Positions 24,939 through 33,769 are shown, counted from the stretch's first letter. The stretch is DNA of 39,878 bases from Scybalenecus merdavium (GCA_018714405.1 DVNM01000026.1:1-39878), one strand, 5' to 3'. Numbers and translations: made by a program. Notes: a model not told the origin generated them from the sequence alone.

Positions 24939-25540
24939 TGTGCGGCAGAAGTATCGGTCTGTTCGCTTTGCGGCACCAGACCGGAGGATTGGATGTACTG
25001 CACATCCGGGTCTTTTTCAAAGCCGCAGGCATAAACCGTTTCCTGCACCGTCTGAAGGAAGGCCGTGTCGGCATGCTCATCCTGAATGATGACCTGCGTG
25101 TCGAGCGGCAGCAGCGAAAGATAGTTGCGCAGCTCGACAACATCTGTCATCTCCTCACCCTCGAAGAAAATGGTCGTGCCCTGCACGGTGACTGTGTTGC
25201 GGAAACGCTCTTGCAGGCTTTCGGTTGTGGATTCAGAAGTGGATTCGCCGTCATCCGGCGTACGCTGTGCAACGTTGCCGCGCACGAAATAGACAACGAC
25301 ACAGACACAGACGATCACAACGGCGCTGAGCAGAACGATCGTGATTGCCTTGGCCCGGTTCGGGTTTTTCTTTTTTTTCTTATAACGGTGGCGCTCGATC
25401 GTAGGCCGTACCTCGTCCTCGTCACGCGTTTGTGTAAGCATTTGCAGATTCGGACAGCCGTTATAGGAAGCGTCGCTCTCTTTATGTACAACAAGCGGGT
25501 TGTCCAGCTGCTGCCTTTCCTCGTGTTCTTGCGCACTCAT
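24935..25540 (-). CDS. single-pass membrane protein with an ExbD/TolR-like outer domain
   Basis: A 201-residue protein of unknown function. The cytoplasmic N-terminus (1-62) is hydrophilic and ends in a Lys-rich stretch, HRYKKKKKNPNRAK, then one membrane helix (about 65-87), a Ser/Thr/Glu-rich linker, and an outer domain at about 114-175. That domain has the beta-alpha-beta pattern and spacing of ExbD/TolR periplasmic domains: VTVQGTTIFFEGEEM, an ELRNYL helix, TQVIIQDEHAD, then a helix ending in ACGF. No ExbB/TolQ partner is nearby, and the protein lacks the N-terminal aspartate-bearing helix position expected of a proton-driven ExbD. It overlaps both neighbours by 4 bp. The resemblance is pattern-based. 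Confidence 0.6.
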   Translation of the reverse strand: MSAQEHEERQQLDNPLVVHKESDASYNGCPNLQMLTQTRDEDEVRPTIERHRYKKKKKNPNRAKAITIVLLSAVVIVCVCVVVYFVRGNVAQRTPDDGESTSESTTESLQERFRNTVTVQGTTIFFEGEEMTDVVELRNYLSLLPLDTQVIIQDEHADTAFLQTVQETVYACGFEKDPDVQYIQSSGLVPQSEQTDTSAAQ

Positions 25541-26436
25541 GCCAATTCACCAACGTATTTTTCGATTTTGTCACAGATAAACTGCACGTCCTTTTTGTCG
25601 ACCGGCAGAAGCGGCAGACGCGGCTGGCCGCACTCAATGCCAAAGCGCAGCGACATAACGCTTTTGACTGCACCGTACAGCGACGGCTGGGACAAAAGTG
25701 CATAAATACAGTCGTTGATCTTTACCTGCAACACGCGCGCATCGTCATAGCGGCCTTCCTGAATCGCTTTTTCCAGGGCAACATAAAGTTCGGGCATACA
25801 GCCGTAAGTGCCGCCGATACCGGCATCCGCACCCATCATGCGGCCGGCCAGATACTGTTCGTCAGAGCCGTTGAAAATAATGAAGTCGTCGCCGGCCGCC
25901 GTACGGTAACGCTCCATCAGACAAACCGGTTCCGCCGAGTTTTTCACGCCGATCACCTTCGGGTTTTCGGCGAATTTCTTCAGCAGAGCGTCGCTCAGAT
26001 CAAACGAAGTCAGCTGCGGGATGTTATAAATAATAAACGGCAGATCGGTTGCGTCTATAATGGCATTCCAGTGCTTTTCCACCGATGCAGCAGGCAGATG
26101 GTAATATACCGACGGCACAGCGGAGATCGCGTCGGCGCCGATTTCAGCGCAGTGGCGCGCCAGTTCCACGCTCTCTTTGGTGGAAGCACAGCCGACATGC
26201 ACGATAACGGTCATGTCATCACCGGCAGCCTCCACAACGGCTGCCGCTGCGCGCTTGCGCTCCTGCGTGCTCATCATAAAACCCTCGCCGGTCGAACCGC
26301 AGACATACACGCCGCGCACGCCTTTCTCACGGTAAATGCGCACCAGCGCCTGCATGGCCGCTGTATCCACATCGTCATTTTTGTCATAAATCGTGTTCAG
26401 CGCGACAAAAACGCCTTTAAATTTGTTTAAATCCAT
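25537..26436 (-). CDS. DapA superfamily aldolase, N-acetylneuraminate lyase-like
   Basis: A (beta/alpha)8 Schiff-base aldolase of 299 residues. The Schiff-base lysine is Lys165 in VIGVKNSA and the catalytic tyrosine Tyr137 in IIYNIP, the same numbers as in E. coli NanA. GSTGE at 47-51 (rather than the GTTGE usual in dihydrodipicolinate synthase) and FNGSDEQYLAG followed by GADAGIGGTYG match the sialate lyase subgroup, which splits N-acetylneuraminate into N-acetylmannosamine and pyruvate. No NanK, NanE or sialate transporter is adjacent, so a related 2-keto-3-deoxy sugar acid is also possible. AAAGGAG precedes the ATG. A promoter at the end of cca serves this gene and the two overlapping genes after it. 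Confidence 0.8.
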   Translation of the reverse strand: MDLNKFKGVFVALNTIYDKNDDVDTAAMQALVRIYREKGVRGVYVCGSTGEGFMMSTQERKRAAAAVVEAAGDDMTVIVHVGCASTKESVELARHCAEIGADAISAVPSVYYHLPAASVEKHWNAIIDATDLPFIIYNIPQLTSFDLSDALLKKFAENPKVIGVKNSAEPVCLMERYRTAAGDDFIIFNGSDEQYLAGRMMGADAGIGGTYGCMPELYVALEKAIQEGRYDDARVLQVKINDCIYALLSQPSLYGAVKSVMSLRFGIECGQPRLPLLPVDKKDVQFICDKIEKYVGELA

Positions 26437-26467
26437 AATGCTTTACTCCTTTATTTTGCTTGCGGAT

Positions 26468-27847
26468 TTATTGTAGCATACTGCATGCATTTTTGCAATC
26501 ATGTGTCTGCACATAACTTAAAAGTGCCGTTTTTTCATTTGTAAGCTTTTCGTCGATCACCAGGCTGAGCAGATGCTCCAGCGTTTGCCCAACGGCCTGT
26601 CCCTGCAGACCGCACGCCTGAAGGTCGCTGCCGTTTACCTGCAGCTGCGAAATCTTATAACAGCCGTCCTGCAGTGCCGCATCCAAAACCGGAAAAATCT
26701 GCTCGATCTCCTCAATTTCGGGCTGCGTTTTCTGCAGGTTCTGCGACTTCAGATCGGCAAGCTTCACCCAAAGCAGCTTTCGGGTCAGTTCCGGCCCGAT
26801 CAGCCGCAGCCACTGCAGCACACTGCGCCGCTGCGGATGAATGTAGGCATCGTGGTGCTCGATCAGCGTGCACACATTCTTGCGCAGATGGTTCGGCGCC
26901 TTAAGGCGGCGCAAAATCTTGCCCGCAAGCTGGGCGCTGACCTGGGGATGGTTGTAAAAATGCACAGAGCCGTTTTGGTCATAAGAAACGCAGGCCGGCT
27001 TGCCGATGTCGTGCAAAAGCATGGTCAGCCGTATTTCCAGATCGGGCGGCGTATTTTCAACAGTATGACAGATATGGTCGTATACATTATAAACATGCCA
27101 CACTGTTTTTTGCGGATAGTCAAAACACGGCTTTAGCTCTGGGATCATGCAGGCAAATACATCCCTATACCTGGAAAGCACCGGACAGACGTGTGTGCCG
27201 AGCAGCAGCTTGCACAATTCGCTGAAAAAGCGTTCAACAGAGACTTTAGAAAGCTGCGGCAAACACTGAAAAAGTGCCTCTTCGGTCTTTTCTTCAATTT
27301 TAAAGTCCAGAACACAGGCAAAGCGAACGGCCCGCATGATGCGCAGTGCATCCTCAGAAAAGCGGCGGTACGGGTCGCCCACACAGCGGATCAGCCCGCT
27401 GTGCAAATCGCGAACGCCGCCGAACGGGTCGACCAGCTGTGCGCCGTACGCCATTGCGTTTACGGTAAAATCACGGCGTGCAAGATCGGTCTTCAGATCC
27501 GGCACAAAGGTCACGCTGTCCGGATGTCGTGCATCGCTGTAGCTGCCATCGGTGCGAAAAGTGGTGATCTCGATCTGCTCGCCGCCAATGAGCACCGTGA
27601 CCGTGCCGTGGCGCACACCGGTAAGGACACAGCGGATGTTCCTGGACTCAAAAAGCGCCTGAACCGCCTGCGGCAATGCGGACGTGCACACGTCGCAGTC
27701 CTGCACGTCGCGGCCAAGCAGACTGTCGCGCACAAAGCCGCCCACGGCATACGCCGCGTAGCCCGCAGCATGCAGTGCAGAAACGGCCTGCGCGGCACCG
27801 GGCGGCAAGATGATTTTTGGTTTATTTGTTAACGAAATATGCGTCAT
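26468..27847 (-). CDS. cca: CCA tRNA nucleotidyltransferase with HD domain
   Basis: Adds or repairs the 3' CCA end of tRNAs. It is 459 residues. The nucleotidyltransferase motif is YAVGGFVRDSLLGRDVQDCD with the metal aspartates Asp50 and Asp52. The RRDFTVNAMAYG motif and the GDPYRRFSEDALRIMRAVRFA block identify the class II family. An HD phosphohydrolase domain follows, with LLHDIGKPA at about 277-285 and IEHHDAY later, as in many bacterial CCA enzymes. The start overlaps the end of ppa by 26 bp. It is the last gene of the phosphomutase-led operon. Confidence 0.95.
   Translation of the reverse strand: MTHISLTNKPKIILPPGAAQAVSALHAAGYAAYAVGGFVRDSLLGRDVQDCDVCTSALPQAVQALFESRNIRCVLTGVRHGTVTVLIGGEQIEITTFRTDGSYSDARHPDSVTFVPDLKTDLARRDFTVNAMAYGAQLVDPFGGVRDLHSGLIRCVGDPYRRFSEDALRIMRAVRFACVLDFKIEEKTEEALFQCLPQLSKVSVERFFSELCKLLLGTHVCPVLSRYRDVFACMIPELKPCFDYPQKTVWHVYNVYDHICHTVENTPPDLEIRLTMLLHDIGKPACVSYDQNGSVHFYNHPQVSAQLAGKILRRLKAPNHLRKNVCTLIEHHDAYIHPQRRSVLQWLRLIGPELTRKLLWVKLADLKSQNLQKTQPEIEEIEQIFPVLDAALQDGCYKISQLQVNGSDLQACGLQGQAVGQTLEHLLSLVIDEKLTNEKTALLSYVQTHDCKNACSMLQ
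26470..26498 (-). promoter_or_regulatory. promoter of the aldolase unit, inside the end of cca
   Basis: Minus strand: TTGCAA (26493-26498), 17-nt spacer, TACAAT (26470-26475), with TGC before the -10 box. It overlaps the last codons of cca, so the aldolase unit can be transcribed apart from the long upstream operon. Confidence 0.72.
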
Positions 27848-28358
27848 AATTGTCCATGCAGGCGCGAATCGTTTTTTCGGCGTTTTCGCGCCCTTCTATT
27901 GTTGAAACGGTTGTTACTTTGTCATGCTCCAGCATCTTGTAAACTTCAAAGAAATGGCGGATTTCGTTGAAGCGATGTGTCGGCAGATCTGAAATGTCGT
28001 GGTAAGAATTGTAGTTGGGGTCGTTGACCGGCACGGCAATGATTTTTTCATCGCTTTCGCCGTTGTCGACCATTTTCAGGTAACCGATCGGCACACATTC
28101 CACAATGGTCATGGGTGTGATGTTTTCACTGCACAGCACCAGAACATCGAGCGGGTCGCCGTCGTTGGCATACGTTCTTGGGATAAAACCGTAATTGGCC
28201 GGGTAGTGCGTGGAGGTGAAAAGCACGCGGTCCAGCTTCAGCATGCCGGTCTCCTTGTCGATCTCATACTTGTTTTTACCGCCTTTTGAGATCTCGATCA
28301 CCGCATAAAACTTTTGCGGCGTAATGCGCTCGGGAGAAATGTCGTGCCAAATGTTCAT
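27822..28358 (-). CDS. ppa: inorganic pyrophosphatase, family I
   Basis: Hydrolyses pyrophosphate and drives biosynthetic reactions forward. It is 178 residues, a usual length. The family I metal site DGDPLDVLVL is at about 66-75, with NKYEIDKETG and FTSTHYPANYGFIP before it. AAAGGAG lies before the ATG. It is followed by cca with overlap; the pairing makes sense because the CCA enzyme releases pyrophosphate, but this link is inference. Confidence 0.95.
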   Translation of the reverse strand: MNIWHDISPERITPQKFYAVIEISKGGKNKYEIDKETGMLKLDRVLFTSTHYPANYGFIPRTYANDGDPLDVLVLCSENITPMTIVECVPIGYLKMVDNGESDEKIIAVPVNDPNYNSYHDISDLPTHRFNEIRHFFEVYKMLEHDKVTTVSTIEGRENAEKTIRACMDNYDAYFVNK

Positions 28359-28362
28359 AAAA

Positions 28363-28773
28363 TCACTGCTCCTTTGAAATTTGTGAATAAATGATTTTCA
28401 CGCGGTGTTTCTGCGTGTATTCGTCTAAATCTTCCTGGGCTTTTTTTCTTTCCTCCTGCGTCAGGCTGCGCGCCGGATAGTTCCAGCAGTCAAACGGGTC
28501 TGCCTTGACGATCTCCATCTGGCCGCCGTTGAGCCGCCACGGATAGATCAGCACTTTGCGCTTGTTGACCACATAGTAAAGCCGGCCCTGTGTACCGGAG
28601 GAAAGATTTTTAAACTCCGTCAGCTTGCGTGCCTTTTGTGTGAGTGTAAGGCACTGCTGTTCTTCCGTAAGGCTGTTCCACACATGGTTGTTGATTAGCG
28701 GAAAAACAAGCAGACCGCAGACGGCGATCAAGACCAGCACAACCACAGCAATAAGGATCCAGATAAGTACCAT
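28363..28773 (-). CDS. small membrane-anchored protein of unknown function
   Basis: A 136-residue protein with one strongly hydrophobic N-terminal helix (about 3-27) and a basic hydrophilic remainder containing FKNLSSGTQGRLYYVVNKRKV and WRLNGGQMEIVKADPFDCWNYPA. I do not recognise the family. The last third (SLTQEERKKAQEDLDEYTQKHRVKI) is predicted helical. The ATG overlaps the GH38 stop by one base (TGATG), and the stop is 4 bp before ppa, so it belongs to the operon. It could be an anchored cytoplasmic or an exported anchored domain; the Lys/Arg after the helix favour a cytoplasmic C-terminal part. Confidence 0.75.
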   Translation of the reverse strand: MVLIWILIAVVVLVLIAVCGLLVFPLINNHVWNSLTEEQQCLTLTQKARKLTEFKNLSSGTQGRLYYVVNKRKVLIYPWRLNGGQMEIVKADPFDCWNYPARSLTQEERKKAQEDLDEYTQKHRVKIIYSQISKEQ

Positions 28774-31718
28774 CAGTCAAGCCCCACAGTAATCAACGCA
28801 AACGGTGTGTATTCCAGCACATCCGTCTCTTCCAGCACATCCTCCAGCAGATTGAGCACCTTGACTTTGTGCGGCAGGCGGATCGTGCCGCGCGCGCCGT
28901 CCTGCTCGCTCAGGCGCAAAACAGTCATTTTACCGTTTTGCGAGCGTTTCACCGCCTGCAGATACAGCGGCGCAAAATCCGGATACGGCCAGGTGCAGTC
29001 AGCCTGGACAAGCGGAACATTGTATTCAAATGCGATGCGGTTGATGCCCGCCTGCACAAACGAACCGGCATGCGGATAAAGCATATAGCAAAAATCATGA
29101 CGGCCAAGGTCCGAAGTGACGTCCGGGCGCTGTGTTGCACGCAGAAGGCTCAGGGAAATACAGTTGCCGTCAAAGCCTACACCGTACTTGCCCATGTTAA
29201 TAAGTGCGATGCCGCCGTCTGTTTCGGAAAGGTCGCACCACTTGTGGTGGCATGTCTCAAACCTGGCCTGCTGCCAGGTGGTGTTTTTATGTGTTTCACG
29301 CATGATAAAGCCGGCAGATGTGTCGCAGGCCGCTTCACGCGCCAGCACATTGCAGGAAAATTCTGCTTTGGCAAGCTTATGGTTCTCGTGCCAGTCGACC
29401 ATGTTTTCCACTTCGATAGCCGGCGACTGCCGGAAAAAGCGCAGAACCATTGTCCAGACGGATTTTTCCGTTTTCAAAACGGTTTTAAATGCGACAAATT
29501 CAGAGCCGCAGGCATCCGGCTGCAGTGCCTCGGCTACAAAAATCTCGATCTCTTTGTCCTTATAATTCGGCAAAATGTCCCAAGCGTCATAATTGCCGGG
29601 GCGGTCGTCGTATATTCTTAGTTTATTCAGCGCACCGTCTGCCCATTCGCGGGAAAGCGCCTTATCAAACAAACGGGTAATGGAACCGTCCGGCGCCAAG
29701 ACAGCCGTATAGTACGGCGTTTGCAGTGTGCCGGTGGCCGCATCAAACGAGAACCAGTTATCCACCCGCTCTGCTGCCGGCAGTTTACCCGAGGACAAGG
29801 CCGGCAGGGCCGGCACCACAAAGCGGCCGGTCTGCCCCATGCGCACGCAGTCGCCGTTTGCATCGGCAACGAAGGTCAAAGATTTCCTGGGGAAATTCAG
29901 GGTGTTGAAATATTGGCCGCTGCTATCCCCTTTTTGCAAAATGGCGTCAAGCGCCGTCTCGATCTCGCGGTAATCCGCCATAGCGTCCTCATACACCGGG
30001 TGGATATGCGAGCCGGGCAGAATGTCGTGGAACTGGTTGACCAGCAGCTTTTTATAAAGCGCCGTGAACTTTTCCACATCGTAATCGCCGCGAAGCGTGC
30101 TTAAAAGTTCGGCATCGCGAAATTTAAATTCCAGACGGCGGTTGGCGCGCTTCAGATCGCTCTTCGTCGTAAAGGTGCCGCGGTGCATTTCGAGATAAAG
30201 CTCCCCGTCCCACACGCTGAGCGAGGCGTTGTTTTTCAGATTCTTTTCCAGGAATTCATCTGCACGCATCGGGGTACACTTCGGCATGACCGAGATTTTG
30301 TCGAACCGGTGCATCAGTTCGATCATTTCCTCCGTACAACCGGAGCCGCCGTCGCCGTAGCCGAACATGTTGAGCGTTTGGCCGCCCGTATCTTTGTCGA
30401 TATAAGCCTCCCAGTTTTCCTGGATCTGGGACGGCATGTTCCAGGTAATGAAATGCGTGGGCGGCACACAGGCACAGACTTCGCTGCCGTCGATACCGCG
30501 CCAAATAAAATTGTTGTGCGGGAAACGGTTCGTGTCGTTCCAGGTGCTCATTTTATTGGACACAAAGTAATCTGCGCCGCTTTTTTTAAGGATCTGCGGC
30601 AGTATCCACGAATTGCCGAACACATCGGGCAGCCAGGCGTTGTTGACGCGCTTGCCGAACATGCGCAAATATGTCTCCTGCCCGTAAAGGCACTGGCGGA
30701 TAAGGCTTTCTGCACTCGGGATATTGCAGTCCGGCTCCACATACATCGCGCCGACCGGCTCAAACTGGCCGTTTGCCACTTTTTCCTGCAATTCGGCAAA
30801 CACATCCGGATAGTATTTTTCAAGCGTTTCATACACATACGGCTGTGTGTGGGTATAACGAAAATCCGGGTAGCGGTCCATCAGGCGCAGCTGGATCAGG
30901 ACAGTGCGCAGATTTTTCTGCACCGCATGAATACGCCGCCAGTAATAAGCAATGTCCAGGTGGCTGTGCGCGATCAGGGCAACGTCACCATTGCCCCGGT
31001 ACGTTTTGTTGGCGTAGATCACATCTTCAATATACTTTTTGGCTGCATCCACGCCGGTAAGCGTATCCGACTCAAAGTCGATCAGGTTCATGGCGTTATC
31101 GAGCTCACGGTCCAGGAAACTGCGGTAATCCTCGTTAAAAAGGTCAGACTGTGCAATATCGAGCAGCGCCTCAAAATCCAACACAAGATCCTGCACGGCA
31201 TGATCCACCACACAGATGTAGGCGCCCTCGAACACCTGGCGGCAGCCGCGCACCGAAAGACTTTCCGGGTTGCGCTCGTCATCCGGCTTGGAGCGGTTAT
31301 AGCCCATCATTTCAAAATGCAGCGTTTCGTTCGGGTCAATGTACGGCGAAAGCAGCATCCGCTCGCGGTTGGGGTCCACGCCGCCGACAAAACGGCCGTT
31401 GACCTTGACGCAGATCTCGGCAGCGGTTTTTAAAGAAAGCCAAAGTTCCTTTTCGGATTTCAGTTCCTCAGGCAGATCTACATCTGCACGGATGAACGCC
31501 GTACCGTCCGGCGTAAAGTACATATCGCCCTTTTGCAGGGGACGGTAATCCTCGGTATAATAGGCAAACTGCATTTCAGAGACCTGACGCGCGTCGCGGA
31601 TCATCAGGTTTTGGATTTCCCATTTTGATTTATAAATATGGCGCTTCAGCCAGCCGAAACGCAGCTCAGTCCATTCCTGTGGCCGCATGGAGCGCCGCAC
31701 CACTTTAATATGTGCCAA
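28773..31718 (-). CDS. alpha-mannosidase, glycoside hydrolase family 38
   Basis: Retaining, zinc-dependent alpha-mannosidase of 981 residues. A beta-rich N-terminal region (about 1-240) is followed by the GH38 catalytic domain with the zinc-ligand motif HSHLDIAYYW (His253, Asp255), TQPYVYETLEKYYPDVF, EPVGAMYVEPDCNIPSAESL and the nucleophile Asp365 in WLPDVFGNSW. A central helical domain (DILPGSHIHPVYEDA) and a C-terminal beta-sandwich complete the family layout. There is no signal peptide, so it acts in the cytoplasm on imported mannosides or on small glycans. It starts with TTG after AAGGAGGCGG. Specificity among alpha-mannoside linkages cannot be read from sequence. Confidence 0.93.
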   Translation of the reverse strand: MAHIKVVRRSMRPQEWTELRFGWLKRHIYKSKWEIQNLMIRDARQVSEMQFAYYTEDYRPLQKGDMYFTPDGTAFIRADVDLPEELKSEKELWLSLKTAAEICVKVNGRFVGGVDPNRERMLLSPYIDPNETLHFEMMGYNRSKPDDERNPESLSVRGCRQVFEGAYICVVDHAVQDLVLDFEALLDIAQSDLFNEDYRSFLDRELDNAMNLIDFESDTLTGVDAAKKYIEDVIYANKTYRGNGDVALIAHSHLDIAYYWRRIHAVQKNLRTVLIQLRLMDRYPDFRYTHTQPYVYETLEKYYPDVFAELQEKVANGQFEPVGAMYVEPDCNIPSAESLIRQCLYGQETYLRMFGKRVNNAWLPDVFGNSWILPQILKKSGADYFVSNKMSTWNDTNRFPHNNFIWRGIDGSEVCACVPPTHFITWNMPSQIQENWEAYIDKDTGGQTLNMFGYGDGGSGCTEEMIELMHRFDKISVMPKCTPMRADEFLEKNLKNNASLSVWDGELYLEMHRGTFTTKSDLKRANRRLEFKFRDAELLSTLRGDYDVEKFTALYKKLLVNQFHDILPGSHIHPVYEDAMADYREIETALDAILQKGDSSGQYFNTLNFPRKSLTFVADANGDCVRMGQTGRFVVPALPALSSGKLPAAERVDNWFSFDAATGTLQTPYYTAVLAPDGSITRLFDKALSREWADGALNKLRIYDDRPGNYDAWDILPNYKDKEIEIFVAEALQPDACGSEFVAFKTVLKTEKSVWTMVLRFFRQSPAIEVENMVDWHENHKLAKAEFSCNVLAREAACDTSAGFIMRETHKNTTWQQARFETCHHKWCDLSETDGGIALINMGKYGVGFDGNCISLSLLRATQRPDVTSDLGRHDFCYMLYPHAGSFVQAGINRIAFEYNVPLVQADCTWPYPDFAPLYLQAVKRSQNGKMTVLRLSEQDGARGTIRLPHKVKVLNLLEDVLEETDVLEYTPFALITVGLD

Positions 31719-31735
31719 AATGCCGCCTCCTTACC

Positions 31736-31975
31736 TTAAACATCCTGAAAATACGGTCTTTTACGAACCGCACGAATATGTACCTGCTGCCCCAGATCGT
31801 TTAAGATTTGGCTTTCGATCCAGGCAACACACCGGTGCAAAATCAGGCATTTAGAGCACTCGCCGCGGAAAACGACGGTCAGTTCATCGCTATTTTCACC
31901 GCTGTATTCGATCCAGCCGCCATCGCCCTGCAGCTTGGGTTGGATAACATTTTCAATATAATCACGAACGGTCAT
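31736..31975 (-). CDS. NifU C-terminal domain-like small protein
   Basis: A 79-residue protein. GDGGWIEYSG followed by LTVVFRGECSKCLILHRC resembles the NifU C-terminal (Nfu) domain, which binds an iron-sulfur cluster through GxCxxC. The CxxC is present, but the proline that usually follows is leucine, and the third Cys (LHRC) is extra. The longest frame begins at 31987; GAGGTGG sits in it just ahead of the ATG at 31975, which is preferred and overlaps the end of the phosphomutase gene. It is unusual to find it between a phosphohexomutase and an alpha-mannosidase. An iron-sulfur role is inferred. Confidence 0.7.
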   Translation of the reverse strand: MTVRDYIENVIQPKLQGDGGWIEYSGENSDELTVVFRGECSKCLILHRCVAWIESQILNDLGQQVHIRAVRKRPYFQDV

Positions 31976-31983
31976 AAGCCACC

Positions 31984-33624
31984 TCACGAAATAACTTTTA
32001 CAATCAGGTCCCGAATGCGCTGCAGGCGCGCCTGCGCCGCCGGACGGTCTGACGACTTGATGGAATAATAGACCTTGATCTTTGGCTCGGTGCCGGATGG
32101 GCGTACCGCCAGCCAGGAGCCATCGGCAAACACGAATTTCAGCACGTTTTCTTTCGGCAGGTCGCCGACACCCGCAGCGAAATCGATCAAACGCCCCACC
32201 GTTTCCACACCGGCAAACACTGTATCGGCATGGGTGCGGAAATAAGTCATTAATTCCGAGATTTTTTGTGCCCCGTCCTTGCCGCGCAGCACGAAAGAGT
32301 CGAGCGAATCCAAATAATAGCCGTAGCGGCGGTAGATCTCTTCCAGCACCTGCACAAGCGTTTTACCCTGGTTTTTATAATAGGACGCCATTTCGCAGAT
32401 CAGCATGGAAGAGACGACGGCGTCCTTGTCGCGCGCATGCGTACCGACCAGATAGCCGTAACTTTCTTCATAACCAATTACAAATTCGTGACTGCCGGTC
32501 GCTTCATATTTACACATCTTTTCGCCGATGTATTTAAAGCCGGTCAGCGTTTCCTCCACCTGCAGACCGAAGCTGCGCGCGATCTCGGCGCCGAGCTCAG
32601 ACGTGACGATCGTTTTCACCAGCGTGGACTTCGGCGTGAGCGTGTCTTTTTTCATTTTCAGCACAAAATCCACCAAAACGGCGCCGGTCTGGTTGCCGGT
32701 GAACAAAACGTAATCCGCACCGTTTTTTACAGCAATGCCAACACGGTCACAGTCCGGATCAGTGCCCAGTACCAGATCGGCACCTTCGGCTTTTGCCTGT
32801 TCGATCGCTAGGTTCAGTGCGTCCTTTTCCTCCGGATTAGGCGAGCGGACGGTCGAAAAGTTGCCGTCCGGCATTTCCTGCGCCTTGACAACAGACACAG
32901 TAATATGGTCATCGCTGAGCACCCGGCGCACCGGCAGATTGCCTGTGCCGTGCAGAGGTGTGTAAACGACTTTCAGATCAGACGCTTCCCGGTACAGCCG
33001 GTTGCTTTCCACTGCGGCGATATAGGCATCCATCACATCCTCGCCAACAGCAGAGATTTTCTGCACATCTGCAGCAAAAGGAATAGAAGCATAATCGGCA
33101 ACAGCGTTCACACAATCAATGACCTGCCCCGCCTCGTCCGGGCAGAGCTGACAGCCCTGCGCATTATAAACTTTATAGCCGTTGTACTCTTTTGGGTTGT
33201 GCGACGCGGTGACCATGACACCGGCATCACACTGCAGATAGCGCGTGGTAAACGACAAAACCGGCACCGGCACGATATGCGGCCACAAAAAGACCTGTAT
33301 GCCCTTTGCACTGAACACGGCAGCCGCCGTTTCGGCAAAGAATTTGGAATTGTTGCGCGAATCGTAGGCGATCGCAATTTTCGGCTGCACCGGGCTGTTT
33401 GCCAGCACATAATTTGCAAGACCCAAAGACGCCTTGCCAACCGTGTAGCGGTTCATGCGGTTGGAACCGGCGCCCATAATGCCGCGCAAGCCGCCGGTGC
33501 CGAAAGCAAGATCCTTATAAAAACGGTCTTCCATTTCTTTCGGGTCATCCGCAACCGCCGAAAGCTCTGCGGCCGTGTCTGCATCAAACGTCATCCACAA
33601 CCGGAATTTTTCTTCAACTGTCAT
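31984..33624 (-). CDS. phosphoglucomutase/phosphomannomutase family
   Basis: Interconverts hexose 1- and 6-phosphates (glucose and/or mannose). It is 546 residues. The phosphoserine loop TASHNPKEYNGYK holds Ser141; the metal loop is TDPDCDRVG; the sugar-binding EESYGYLVG and the phosphate-binding RPSGTEPKIKVYYS complete the four domains. FGTGGLRGIMGAGSNRMN near the N-terminus is typical of the PgcA-type group. The sequence does not separate glucose from mannose use. The ATG has GGAGG upstream, and a promoter lies 25 bp further upstream. It leads the operon with the NifU-like, GH38, DUF, ppa and cca genes. Confidence 0.93.
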   Translation of the reverse strand: MTVEEKFRLWMTFDADTAAELSAVADDPKEMEDRFYKDLAFGTGGLRGIMGAGSNRMNRYTVGKASLGLANYVLANSPVQPKIAIAYDSRNNSKFFAETAAAVFSAKGIQVFLWPHIVPVPVLSFTTRYLQCDAGVMVTASHNPKEYNGYKVYNAQGCQLCPDEAGQVIDCVNAVADYASIPFAADVQKISAVGEDVMDAYIAAVESNRLYREASDLKVVYTPLHGTGNLPVRRVLSDDHITVSVVKAQEMPDGNFSTVRSPNPEEKDALNLAIEQAKAEGADLVLGTDPDCDRVGIAVKNGADYVLFTGNQTGAVLVDFVLKMKKDTLTPKSTLVKTIVTSELGAEIARSFGLQVEETLTGFKYIGEKMCKYEATGSHEFVIGYEESYGYLVGTHARDKDAVVSSMLICEMASYYKNQGKTLVQVLEEIYRRYGYYLDSLDSFVLRGKDGAQKISELMTYFRTHADTVFAGVETVGRLIDFAAGVGDLPKENVLKFVFADGSWLAVRPSGTEPKIKVYYSIKSSDRPAAQARLQRIRDLIVKVIS

Positions 33625-33648
33625 AATTATAGTCCTCCATTTTTAATC

Positions 33649-33677
33649 ATTTTACCACACTAAAACATATAACGCAA
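33649..33677 (-). promoter_or_regulatory. promoter of the phosphomutase operon
   Basis: Minus strand: TTGCGT (33672-33677), 17-nt spacer, TAAAAT (33649-33654) with TGG before the -10 box. A motif shared with the symporter gene lies across and upstream of the -35 box (33676-33704). Confidence 0.7.
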
Positions 33678-33769
33678 ATAATTCTGTTTGAATATTTTGT
33701 GACGCTTTTTTACAATTTTCAGATAATATGTTCATAACCGCAAAATTTTTCTGTTTTACCCGCGCAACG

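Noticed and set aside
25537..26436. Annotation as dihydrodipicolinate synthase (dapA)
   Set aside because: GSTGE, NGSDEQ and GIGGTYG fit the sialate lyase subgroup better, and no lysine synthesis gene is near.
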